From the IMG/VR virus record IMGVR_UViG_3300037246_000253, positions 1-47,273 of that record: a stretch of DNA of 47,273 nt. The stretch is one strand, 5' to 3'. Made by a program: the position numbers and the translations under genes. Origin of the DNA: a virus. Below are positions 23,574-32,212 of this stretch, in pieces (position 1 is the stretch's first letter; every line of letters starts with the position of its first letter). The notes under the pieces were generated by a model. The model saw only the letters and a program-made list of their open reading frames with translations. It was not told the DNA's origin and searched no databases.

Positions 23574-24112
23574 TAGCCCTCTGCCACTGCTCCAAATGCG
23601 GCCAACTCTTTGTCACGCTGATTGCATAACGCGCGCGCTGCACTGAACTCCTCGATGCTTTTATCTTCAGCATCCTTCACCTTGTGGCACCGCTCGATGG
23701 CTTCACGGCACTGCACGATCTGCTGCTCCATGGCCTCCACGTTGTACGGCAGGAACTGCTTGAACAGTGCCTTTTTCTTGGCCTTGAAGTCGTCGGCACT
23801 CTCATCCAGCTTTGCGACCTCTTTGTCGCGGTGCTTGCACATTGCGATGTGACCTTTGTAGTCACTAATCATGGTGTTCTGCTCATCAGTGGTTCGGTCC
23901 ATGCGAGTCTTGTTCTCACGGCACTCGTTAATGCGTGAGGTCAAGTAATCAATGCGATGCGTTGGAAAATTCGCGTTGATCGTTGCAATGTTGTTGAGCC
24001 GCTCATGCTCTATGGCCGCTGGCAACTGTGCCTTTGCTCCGTTGCCCAGACCAAGGGGCAGGTCTTGAATCGCCTGCCCCTTAATGCGGATACTTTCCAC
24101 GCCTTTACTCAT
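23573..24112 (-). CDS. Coiled-coil protein of the adhesin cassette
   Basis: 179 aa from the ATG at 24112, chosen over a longer in-frame reading that would overlap the 850-aa gene. After a short N-terminal region the protein is almost entirely helical and highly charged, with regularly spaced cysteines (INECRENK, IAMCKHRDKEVAK, IVQCREAIERC, ALCNQRDKELAA). The C-x2-RDKE-A motif appears twice, about 80 residues apart, suggesting an internal duplication. It is likely a rod, spacer or assembly protein of the neighbouring beta-rich virion proteins. Confidence 0.6.
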   Translation of the reverse strand: MSKGVESIRIKGQAIQDLPLGLGNGAKAQLPAAIEHERLNNIATINANFPTHRIDYLTSRINECRENKTRMDRTTDEQNTMISDYKGHIAMCKHRDKEVAKLDESADDFKAKKKALFKQFLPYNVEAMEQQIVQCREAIERCHKVKDAEDKSIEEFSAARALCNQRDKELAAFGAVAEG

Positions 24113-24128
24113 ATCCCTGTTACCCCTG

Positions 24129-26681
24129 TTACGTTGCGATGGTGTCTGTCTGACGAACAACCGTGACACCGCCACCAGATGCCGTCACTTCAGCATTCTG
24201 AGTGAATGGCAGAATGATCTTGCCCTGTCGAACATTAACCACTGTGTCGAACACGGTTGATTGAACGAAGGTGTTGCTGGTTGTAACGCCGACTGCCTCG
24301 GTATCGAGGATCAGGTCATACAAATCGTCTGATGTGTCGTATGCCTGAATGGTCTCGTTGATGGTGTACGCTTCGCCGTTATCTGCGAGACCGCCAGCAC
24401 CGTAGACCAAGCTGATAACGAGCGTGTTGAGGTCGGTCACACTCACCACTTCATACGTCGAGCTACCGACAGTCGCGAAGTGGATCAACATGCCGACAGT
24501 TACAACGTCAGTTACGAAGTCAGCGCCCGAATCTTCGAGCAAGATGTCTGTCGTTCCTGCTGTGGTTGTACCCGGAGTGACCGGATGCAGCGTGAACACA
24601 CCACCTGCACCACTGACGCGGCTGTCGTACTCGTACTTGTGCTCCTCCTGCTCATCAACTGCGACAACACGAACGAAGCCACTGGGCGGCACCTCAGTGT
24701 CGATCGAGCCAGCGACAGTGATCGTAGTGAGTGAGATCGCTTGCACTGTCATGCCGCCGAACTGATCCTTGTCGATGATGCTATCAACACCTGTGTCACG
24801 AGCCACCAGCACTCTGTCGAATTCAGCCGTGTTCGCAACAACGAAGCTCACCGTGTTCGGGCTGACTCTCTGGTTGCCGTTGTCATCGATCAGTGTGTAC
24901 GCCTGACCGTCATCGTCATGCTGTCCTGTGAATAGGATGCCGCGACTACCGAACAACTGCGTGCCTGTGAAGGTGCCGAACGGTGATGCCTTATTGGACG
25001 ATGGGAAGCTCTGAATTGCCCCACCAGCACCAGCCGAAGTATCGACCACAACGGTGTCACCACCAATCGTATCGGTCAGCACATCATCGTCAACCATGCC
25101 ATCGAGTGACGTTTGCTGATCGGTCACGGTGATGTAGTTCTGCACCGTGCCCTCACCGGCTGCGGTTGCGTTACTACCAAGCACTCTGGCAGTGAAACCA
25201 AGCTGGCCTGTGATGTCGTCGCCTTCAGAGAAGGTGCCAACCTCACCGTCAGTGAACACCTGTGCTTCGAGACCGTGGTACTGCTCGCCCGGAACCGAGC
25301 AAGCCACTGTGTCCCAGAACGTATTGTCCTGCCCACGCCGAGTCACAAACTTGATGCGCTCGTAAACGTCAGCGACCGCGACACCATTACCACCCGGACC
25401 TTGTGCATCGACGGTCACTGAATACGGCTCGGTTATGCCTGAGCCATCGTGATCGGCCAGCGCCTCGCCAATGGTAATTGTCACCGTGCCACCGTTGCCG
25501 GCGCCAGTTTCAGTCGGTCCACCAACATTCGCTGTCGGCGCAGCAGTAGTACAGAATGCGCCTGAATCAACGCCGGTCAATACCTGCGCACCTGAGTCGA
25601 ATATATCAATCGTCACATCTCCGACGATGTAATACTCAAGCTCTGGGTCGGCCGCAGTGCCACCCACCGCAGTGATGACCACCGACGCAAGAGACACCGC
25701 TTCATTAGCAATCTCACCGACTGTAAAGGTGCCTGTACCTGTATTTCCGGTAAACGCCTGATAGCCTGTGGTGTTGTTGATGTCGGGTGCTGATGCCAGC
25801 GGCAGGGCTGAGAAGCCACCAGCCGCGACGTTCAGTCGGAAGTTGTCATACAGAGATGTGTACCTGCGTGCAAAGACCTCCAGATCCTCGTCAGCGATGT
25901 CCACATCTTGCGTCCTGGTGCGGAGCAATACCGAGATAATGCCCAGTGAAACAGTCGGATCGGTGATCCAGAATTGGAACCCTGCAGCGTCGGCAGCGTT
26001 CGCCAGCTTGATGCGATCCTGCACCACGTACACTTCAGTGGCTGTCGGCACGGAACCGATCGCCTGAATTGCTGTGTACTTGGTGACGCCGTCAGTCTCA
26101 CCAGTGATCGGTGCGCCTGATCCAGTACCACCGTCGCCAGTGACGCTGATCGTGCCTGTGGTGTCATCGAACTCGTCGCCACCCGCACCAGATACATCAG
26201 GTCTGATCCAGAGGATGAGCGTGCCGTCAGGCTCCACTTCAAAGTCAAGCAACGTGCCTGTGTCAGTGGACGCTGATGCTGTGACCTGCCTGCCGATGTC
26301 GCCGTCTACAAATGGCGTGCTGTCCGTGTACGGCTTGCGGATGACACCGTTGCCATTCGTGTCCGGCAGGGCAATGTTCGTCCAGTCACAGGTTATGGTC
26401 CCCGCTTTTAGGAACTCAGTTGACGAACGCGGGATAAAGTATTGATTCTCCATCGTGTAAGCGTTCGGTGTGGTTGGGAGCATTGGGTTAGTAAAGCCCA
26501 TTGCCTCGAAAGCATCTGCCTCATCGGCCACGGCTGAGTACAGTGCGTTGGATGAATAGACGGTCGAACCGGCACCAGATGTACGCCTGACCATTCTCAT
26601 GCCGGCCACTGCCGCACCACCTACCGTTTCATCATCAAAGAGGATCTCGAAATCTCCCCCAAGTATGGCGATGTTAGTCAT
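24129..26681 (-). CDS. Large beta-rich virion or adhesin protein
   Basis: 850 aa, with AGGAGT 8 nt before the ATG. Almost wholly Thr/Asp/Gly/Val-rich short strands, without membrane segments, signal peptide or enzyme motifs. The composition and repeated TxTGT, GAxx and DTxAxD turns are like phage structural adhesins. The N-terminal 70 residues (ILGGDFEILFDDET, VAGMRMVRRTSG) look like a separate anchoring domain. It precedes the coiled-coil gene and follows the 695-aa gene with only 24 bp between them. Virion location is inferred from composition and neighbours. Confidence 0.6.
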   Translation of the reverse strand: MTNIAILGGDFEILFDDETVGGAAVAGMRMVRRTSGAGSTVYSSNALYSAVADEADAFEAMGFTNPMLPTTPNAYTMENQYFIPRSSTEFLKAGTITCDWTNIALPDTNGNGVIRKPYTDSTPFVDGDIGRQVTASASTDTGTLLDFEVEPDGTLILWIRPDVSGAGGDEFDDTTGTISVTGDGGTGSGAPITGETDGVTKYTAIQAIGSVPTATEVYVVQDRIKLANAADAAGFQFWITDPTVSLGIISVLLRTRTQDVDIADEDLEVFARRYTSLYDNFRLNVAAGGFSALPLASAPDINNTTGYQAFTGNTGTGTFTVGEIANEAVSLASVVITAVGGTAADPELEYYIVGDVTIDIFDSGAQVLTGVDSGAFCTTAAPTANVGGPTETGAGNGGTVTITIGEALADHDGSGITEPYSVTVDAQGPGGNGVAVADVYERIKFVTRRGQDNTFWDTVACSVPGEQYHGLEAQVFTDGEVGTFSEGDDITGQLGFTARVLGSNATAAGEGTVQNYITVTDQQTSLDGMVDDDVLTDTIGGDTVVVDTSAGAGGAIQSFPSSNKASPFGTFTGTQLFGSRGILFTGQHDDDGQAYTLIDDNGNQRVSPNTVSFVVANTAEFDRVLVARDTGVDSIIDKDQFGGMTVQAISLTTITVAGSIDTEVPPSGFVRVVAVDEQEEHKYEYDSRVSGAGGVFTLHPVTPGTTTAGTTDILLEDSGADFVTDVVTVGMLIHFATVGSSTYEVVSVTDLNTLVISLVYGAGGLADNGEAYTINETIQAYDTSDDLYDLILDTEAVGVTTSNTFVQSTVFDTVVNVRQGKIILPFTQNAEVTASGGGVTVVRQTDTIAT

Positions 26682-26705
26682 TTTCGTTACTCCTGATAAT
26701 TGTCA

Positions 26706-28793
26706 TTAAAATTGAGCGATAGCGTCCTTGCTCCACGAAGCTACGGTAGAGAGTCCAGTTGATGTGATTGTGTTGTCTTGCACGAAGGGCAGGTAGCGCG
26801 TTACGTCGAGCTTGCACTTCCTGCCCCTTGGTGGGGTGGTTATGGTGCCACCGGCATAAACTGGTCTGATGTAGTACGCAGGCCCATTGCCATCCACTGA
26901 TGTCTTTGCCCAGTCACCCGGAATAGTCCAAGAGATCGTGTTCTCTCCGGTGTTGCTGTAGTTGTTTGTTCCATCGACCACATCGGACAAGAGAACCCAA
27001 CCACCACCGTCCCAGTATCTCCAGGCAACTATCGCGGTACCTACTCTGGCAGTGCTGACATCCAGTTTTAGTCGACCGAACTGTTCTGCGTGTCCGAAAT
27101 AATAGGAGTCCTCACCTATCACTGGCGAGTTATCCACCAGCAGGCTCATGTCATCCGGTGAGGAACTGTTCGAGTTGGTTGTCTCATCAACGTGCACTGT
27201 GTCGTCCTGACTGATCGCGAAGTTCGCCAGCCCCTGCTGTCGCGCCCTGATAATCACATCAAGGCCAGATGGATCGAACGCCGCTTCATAATTGATGGTG
27301 GTATTGACCTCACCATTTTCGTCAGCCAGTAGCTCGAAAATCACATCACCTGTCGTGATCGTGCCCACTGTCTCATTAGCGATCATCTTCACCGCTGCAC
27401 CCTCAGTCACGCCAGTCACTTGCAGTGGCTGCGAGTTGTTGATAGTCAGCGTGCCCGTGTACGGGCTGGTGTCGTCCACTGTGACCGTGCCAGCGCCATT
27501 GAGCAGGTTGATGGTGATGTCTGCATCATTGGTGACTGGCGCAATACGAATGAAAGCATCGGCTGTGTCGTCAGCCCCATAACCTGAGTTCTGCCAGTCA
27601 TCGAAGTTGTATGTGAATGGTCCCGCACCAGTCGGTGCAATCCTGATGCCGTAGCCTGAGCCATCCGATATGAATGTGATGTCAGTCATATTCGATGTGG
27701 TGTCCTGATCTTCAGTCAGTAGCATCGCACCAGTGGCATCACTCGATCCGTTGTAGGTGATGCCATCCATGTCCAGGGTGTTCGGGCTGACCTGCCCACA
27801 GTTTACGAACACGACATTGGTCAAGAACCTGTTGCCAGCGTCCTGCGGCGGGAATGCGAGCGTGCCTAAGTCAACGAACTGACCGTTGGTCCATTGCAGT
27901 TCATCCCAGGGCGCATTTGCGTCCCAGTTCGATGGCACGGTGATGGACTGGATGAAGAAGTTGTCGAAGTTGCAGACGTTGGTTGCCGCTGTATCCGACG
28001 CCACAAAATCAAAATCCATCGAGCCAGCACTGATGCCTGCGCCTGTGTCTGGGATGAAGCCGTTCAGATATAGCTGGAAGTCAGCATCTTCAAAGTAGCT
28101 GTCTGGGCCAGCATCGTTACCGATCTCTAAACCGAACTGCACCTGATACGCCTTCGATCCGTCGAGCATGAGGCGAATGATGCCCCATGCGTTAGCCGTG
28201 CTTTCATCTTCAGTGGTGACCTCTGCCCACGTACCACGAGCGCCTGTCGTGCCACCTGCAATGTCGAGCGCCTTGGTTGTGTTGACCATGTACCGAATGA
28301 CATCGAACTTCACGTTATCAGCGTTACCGGCTGCCTTGCCGGGGAAATTGCCGCAGTAGCCAATCTGCGTAAGAGAGGTGACATCCAAATTGCCTTCATC
28401 ACCAGCAAGTGTCCTGAAATTGGTGGGCAGGTCTGCTGTGTTTAACCTGAAGCTCGACCAGCCGAGGAACGTGAATCCAAAGTTGTCATTGCCACCAGTT
28501 GAGTACGCGATATCGTTCGTGCCATCACTGATGTACTGACCCAGGCCATCGTTCGTTTCATCCTCTGGCGCACCCGATATTTGCCAACCAAAGATCGTGC
28601 GAGCGGTGTAATTCTCAAGCGTGATCGTGTGGAACACCTCATAGGTGCCTTCCGATGCCTGATCCTGCAAGTTGATCGTGCTTTCACGTGGGTTGGCAGT
28701 GTCCGTGTTCAGGCCGCCCAGTGAACTTGTCCAACCTGTCGTCTGGTTGGCATCATCGATCAACTGCATATTGCTGGTGATGGTGACGCTCAT
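26706..28793 (-). CDS. Large beta-rich virion protein
   Basis: 695 aa. The ATG overlaps the stop of the SPOUT-like gene in ATGA. The N-terminal 250 residues are lectin- or jelly-roll-like by strand pattern (TGWTSSLGG, FGWQISGAP, YQVQFGLEIG). The middle resembles a beta-helix (residues about 330-460). The C-terminus (about 580-660) has a compact Trp-rich block (IVAWRYWDGGGWVLLSD, SWTIPGDW, PAYYIRPVY) that reads like a repeated carbohydrate-binding or tail-tip domain of phage proteins. No catalytic motif seen. Probable adhesin or tail-associated protein. Confidence 0.6.
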   Translation of the reverse strand: MSVTITSNMQLIDDANQTTGWTSSLGGLNTDTANPRESTINLQDQASEGTYEVFHTITLENYTARTIFGWQISGAPEDETNDGLGQYISDGTNDIAYSTGGNDNFGFTFLGWSSFRLNTADLPTNFRTLAGDEGNLDVTSLTQIGYCGNFPGKAAGNADNVKFDVIRYMVNTTKALDIAGGTTGARGTWAEVTTEDESTANAWGIIRLMLDGSKAYQVQFGLEIGNDAGPDSYFEDADFQLYLNGFIPDTGAGISAGSMDFDFVASDTAATNVCNFDNFFIQSITVPSNWDANAPWDELQWTNGQFVDLGTLAFPPQDAGNRFLTNVVFVNCGQVSPNTLDMDGITYNGSSDATGAMLLTEDQDTTSNMTDITFISDGSGYGIRIAPTGAGPFTYNFDDWQNSGYGADDTADAFIRIAPVTNDADITINLLNGAGTVTVDDTSPYTGTLTINNSQPLQVTGVTEGAAVKMIANETVGTITTGDVIFELLADENGEVNTTINYEAAFDPSGLDVIIRARQQGLANFAISQDDTVHVDETTNSNSSSPDDMSLLVDNSPVIGEDSYYFGHAEQFGRLKLDVSTARVGTAIVAWRYWDGGGWVLLSDVVDGTNNYSNTGENTISWTIPGDWAKTSVDGNGPAYYIRPVYAGGTITTPPRGRKCKLDVTRYLPFVQDNTITSTGLSTVASWSKDAIAQF

Positions 28794-29146
28794 AACTTCT
28801 GCCGCCTATCTTCGAGCATGATGGATGCTGCCTGAATACCGAACAGGCAGCACTGACCTTCGTACTCGATGCGCACGGAATGATCGTGCGGCGTGTCCAT
28901 CAATTCGTTCATGTGAGTGCGCCCGAACACGTAGACACACTCATCAGGATGATCGAATTTTTCGATGGTTTGGGTGCCGCGCTCGTCCATAACGACCACG
29001 ACAGTGCCCTCAATAAATTCCAGCGGAGCCTTAGGCTCAAGCAACTCAAGCTCCACGCCATACGCACGAGTAATGTTCGCCCACAGACGAAAATCTGTCT
29101 TGCCGTCCATCCAGCTAGGCTCTTTGTATGCGACGACCTTGCTCAT
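28790..29146 (-). CDS. Small SPOUT (TrmH-like) methyltransferase-like protein
   Basis: 118 aa. The C-terminal half follows the knotted region of SPOUT RNA methyltransferases: a VVVVMDERG strand (about 49-57), VYVFGRTHMNEL (about 71-82, as motif 2), HSVRIEY (89-95) and CLFGIQAASIMLEDR (100-114, as the SLN-S-A-ai-LYE motif 3). It is shorter than cellular TrmH/TrmL enzymes (about 155 aa or more), so it may be a minimal or inactive form. It lies among virion genes, coupled on both sides by TAATG and ATGA overlaps, which is unusual for an RNA-modifying enzyme. The resemblance is by eye and could mislead. Confidence 0.4.
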   Translation of the reverse strand: MSKVVAYKEPSWMDGKTDFRLWANITRAYGVELELLEPKAPLEFIEGTVVVVMDERGTQTIEKFDHPDECVYVFGRTHMNELMDTPHDHSVRIEYEGQCCLFGIQAASIMLEDRRQKL

Positions 29147-29550
29147 TAGTTCAATGTTGGTTTTACGGCGCGGGCCTCGATCTTCACGGCTGGCGACAGC
29201 CCGGGGCCGCTCCGCAGTATCTTAAAATCGTAGTCGACAGGCTCGTGATGGCGCTCGGCGGCCAGCTGCTCGAGGATGTCTTTGAGTGGTTCGAGGTCCA
29301 GGGCCGGCACATGGACGCCGGCGACTGGCTTTTTGATGAGTCCCTGCAACGCGGCAAGGATCTCGAGATTGGTCTGATTGCGAGCGAGGTCGGCCCGAAT
29401 GCGCTCGGCTTCGTTCGCTGTCATGGTTTTGAGAGCGTCGATCAGTTCAGAGAATTGATCGATCTGCATGGACTTGGGACCGAATTCGATGTCAGCACCC
29501 TCTCTTGCGAGGGCTCTAAGCTGTCGGTCGCTTATAGTCTTTTCAACCAC
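29146..29550 (-). CDS. Hypothetical protein following the gp16-like gene
   Basis: 134 aa. GTG start overlapping the end of the 889-aa gene by 8 bp. Mostly helical N-terminal two thirds (FSELIDALKTMTANEAERIRADLARNQ), then a C-terminal part with short strands (DYDFKILRSG, VKIEARAVKP). No recognised domain. Position between ejection proteins and the adhesin cassette suggests a virion or assembly role. Confidence 0.55.
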   Translation of the reverse strand: MVEKTISDRQLRALAREGADIEFGPKSMQIDQFSELIDALKTMTANEAERIRADLARNQTNLEILAALQGLIKKPVAGVHVPALDLEPLKDILEQLAAERHHEPVDYDFKILRSGPGLSPAVKIEARAVKPTLN

Positions 29551-32212
29551 TTACACAGTCCAAGAGGCGTTTCATGGTGTTTTTACGCTTGACTGCCCTG
29601 TCATATTTCACTTGAGCGAGCTCCGTGATTTGGAGGACTTCCCCTGTTCCCTCGCGGGTGACTGTATCAGTTAATTCGATATCTCCAAAGTTTTGCTCTT
29701 GATAAATGAGCGGCAGGAGCTCCGTGGATCTGGCCAGTAGCGCGTCGATCTGGTCAGCCTCGGCCGAATGACGGTCCTCGGCATTTATCATGGCCTGCAA
29801 GGTCTGCCTCAGCTGATCGCCGGTCAAATCCTGATCGAAGGTATCGATAGCCTTGAGCAGGGTGCGTACCTCCTCGTTGCTCAGGTCCTCGAGAACAATG
29901 CCGGCCTCGGCCATCATGCGGTCCAGCGTCCTCATAGAGACATCGATGTCGCGCATCAGTGGGTCACCAGTGTCCGTGGTGCCGTACACAGGCTCGCCGG
30001 CCAGTTCACGGCTGATCGCTGCGAGTAGTGTTTTCTCCTCGCCCTCGGGGATAAAGCCTGACTCGGCCGCCCTCTCAGCGACGTCCGACAACAGCGCGCC
30101 GCCCTCCTTCCAGCGCCCCATCTTCGCCTTGCTGATGCCCAGGTCCAGTGCTCCGAGCTCAAAGTCCATGGCCGATAGCTCAGGGTCACTGGGATCAATG
30201 CCGCCGGCCTCGTCGATAAAGTCCATAAGGGACGCGCCCTGCTTCTGCCGCGTGGTCGGGAAGTCATCGCGCCTCAGTCGGTTGAGGAGCGGATCAATAC
30301 TTGGGTCCAGTACCTCGGTGCGCTGCAGGGCCTCGGGCGTCATGCGCCGTACCCCGCCAAAGAACTTCTCGAATAGCTCTTGCGGCTCAATGCCCAGACG
30401 GTCAGAAATGACACCAAAGCCTCGATATAGGTTCGCCAGATGACCAGCACTCGTGGGATCGAACTGGGCTGCGATCAGCTGATTGCCTACATCCTGCATG
30501 ATCGACTCGGCATCTATCTCGCTCTCAGCCTCTTGCAGGGCCTCGAGGGAGGCCTCGATGTCGAGGATGATCTGTGGCTTGTTCTTGTCGAATACGGCCC
30601 GCTCCCGGGCTGTCATGTCGTCCTCGTGGAATTTGAGGTCAGGTAGGATCTGATCGAACAGCTTGGACGGCGCCAGCTGCTCGGCAAAGGCTACCAGCGG
30701 GATCTTAATTGGGTGCCCATCTTCGCGCGCAGCCTGCAGCTTCTCGAGATCCATACCGAAGCGCTCTGCCATCTTGTTCGGGTCCTCGTTGTTGCTTTGC
30801 CAGAGCTCATCCCACTTGTCAGCTTCAACGTAAATTGTGCTGCCTTTTTTCTCCACCGACTCGACAAATGCCCGGTACGTTTCGGGTGCCTCAGTGCGTG
30901 TTTTTGAGCCCTCGGCCGCGGCAGCGATGGCCTGAAAGGTCTGCTCCATTTCCTTTGACCGGGCGGCTCGCCGTAGATCCTGCGTATATGACATGCCTGG
31001 GCCGGTGCCGGACAGCAAGATTACAGCCTTGGCGGTCTCGACGATCGTGTGGCCCATGTCGTCCTTCCACTGGTCATAGTCGATGTGGGCATCTGGCTTG
31101 CCCTCGACATCGGCCAGATAGTTCTGGCCCACTGTAGCGATCGAGTCCTGCACAACCTCGGTAAAGACCTCCCAACCCATGTTGGCGCCGTAACGCCCTA
31201 CTAGGCGCCTTGAGGCCTGCGCTACGGTCACATTGGCCAGTATGTCGCCTGCGAGCTTGTTCGCGATCCGCTCAGAGCCCCAATTCACCACTCGACCCAC
31301 GCCGGGAATGTGCTTGATGAACCTGCCAACACCACTGAGCTCGGGGAGCGCCGATAGCGCGCCTGTAATGCCAGCCACCTTGGCGGCATGCTCGTGCGAG
31401 AAACCTGCCTGAATGTATCGGTTGTATTGCTCACCGCGCATCATGCGGAACGAGGCCTCAGCACCACCGACCATAAAGCCGATGCCAGTTCCAACGGTCG
31501 CGCCACCAATGACACCACCAGCTGTGCCAACGGCCGTGCCCACTGGGCCTAACATCGTGCCAACGCCGCCGGCGTAGTAGGCACCAATGCCGGCGCCGCC
31601 CATGGCTCCGAGCATGGCCTCCTCCTTGGCTTGCCACGCTATATTGACCATTGGCCCTAAGTTTTTGACAGTCCAGATCAGCGGCCGGAATGATCCGGAT
31701 GCACCAAAGTTGTGCTCCTGAATCCGGCCCTCGAGGAGCTCCATTCTCTCCTCGTCGGTGTCCAGCCAGCGTTCCCTGCCCTGGGCACGGCGATCGCCAA
31801 TCTCGTTGAGCTCTACCTGTGCCATGGTGCTCTGAGTGGAGAGGCTTAGTGGCCGCGATATCTCGCGCTCAAACCAGCTGAGATTCTCAGCGTCGTGTTT
31901 CAGGACCGATAGCGCGTATGGATTTTTAGCGGCAAATTCAGCAAATGCAGGGGAGTCGTCCAACCACTTCTGAGCGTCAAAATCTTCTTGCTCGATTGCG
32001 GACTCGAGCCCCTCGAGTGTTTCACCAGCTGAGATGACTTCAAACGGCAAGCCAGTACGGCCGGCGACGGAGAGCATGCGCGCCGAGCGGTCTGGATCTG
32101 GCAGGTTTTGATTGCCAACATTGAGCCGCTCTTTGGCCCGCATGTTGATTACGTCCTGCTCGAAATCAGTCAGGCCAAATTGCTCTCGGAGATCTTCCTC
32201 GGTCGTCGACAT
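29543..32212 (-). CDS. gp16-like internal virion protein with glycine-rich membrane region
   Basis: 889 aa. Soluble helical N-terminus (1-190); a Gly-rich hydrophobic stretch at about 200-250 (AMLGAMGGAGIGAYYAGG, GGVIGGATVGTGIGFMVGG) with glycine-zipper spacing that could form a channel across the inner membrane; then a long helical C-terminus. No transglycosylase or lysozyme motif is visible, unlike T7 gp16. By position after the gp15-like gene and by the membrane-active segment it is the best candidate for the pore part of the ejection apparatus. The start ATG abuts the upstream TAA directly. Confidence 0.65.
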   Translation of the reverse strand: MSTTEEDLREQFGLTDFEQDVINMRAKERLNVGNQNLPDPDRSARMLSVAGRTGLPFEVISAGETLEGLESAIEQEDFDAQKWLDDSPAFAEFAAKNPYALSVLKHDAENLSWFEREISRPLSLSTQSTMAQVELNEIGDRRAQGRERWLDTDEERMELLEGRIQEHNFGASGSFRPLIWTVKNLGPMVNIAWQAKEEAMLGAMGGAGIGAYYAGGVGTMLGPVGTAVGTAGGVIGGATVGTGIGFMVGGAEASFRMMRGEQYNRYIQAGFSHEHAAKVAGITGALSALPELSGVGRFIKHIPGVGRVVNWGSERIANKLAGDILANVTVAQASRRLVGRYGANMGWEVFTEVVQDSIATVGQNYLADVEGKPDAHIDYDQWKDDMGHTIVETAKAVILLSGTGPGMSYTQDLRRAARSKEMEQTFQAIAAAAEGSKTRTEAPETYRAFVESVEKKGSTIYVEADKWDELWQSNNEDPNKMAERFGMDLEKLQAAREDGHPIKIPLVAFAEQLAPSKLFDQILPDLKFHEDDMTARERAVFDKNKPQIILDIEASLEALQEAESEIDAESIMQDVGNQLIAAQFDPTSAGHLANLYRGFGVISDRLGIEPQELFEKFFGGVRRMTPEALQRTEVLDPSIDPLLNRLRRDDFPTTRQKQGASLMDFIDEAGGIDPSDPELSAMDFELGALDLGISKAKMGRWKEGGALLSDVAERAAESGFIPEGEEKTLLAAISRELAGEPVYGTTDTGDPLMRDIDVSMRTLDRMMAEAGIVLEDLSNEEVRTLLKAIDTFDQDLTGDQLRQTLQAMINAEDRHSAEADQIDALLARSTELLPLIYQEQNFGDIELTDTVTREGTGEVLQITELAQVKYDRAVKRKNTMKRLLDCVSG

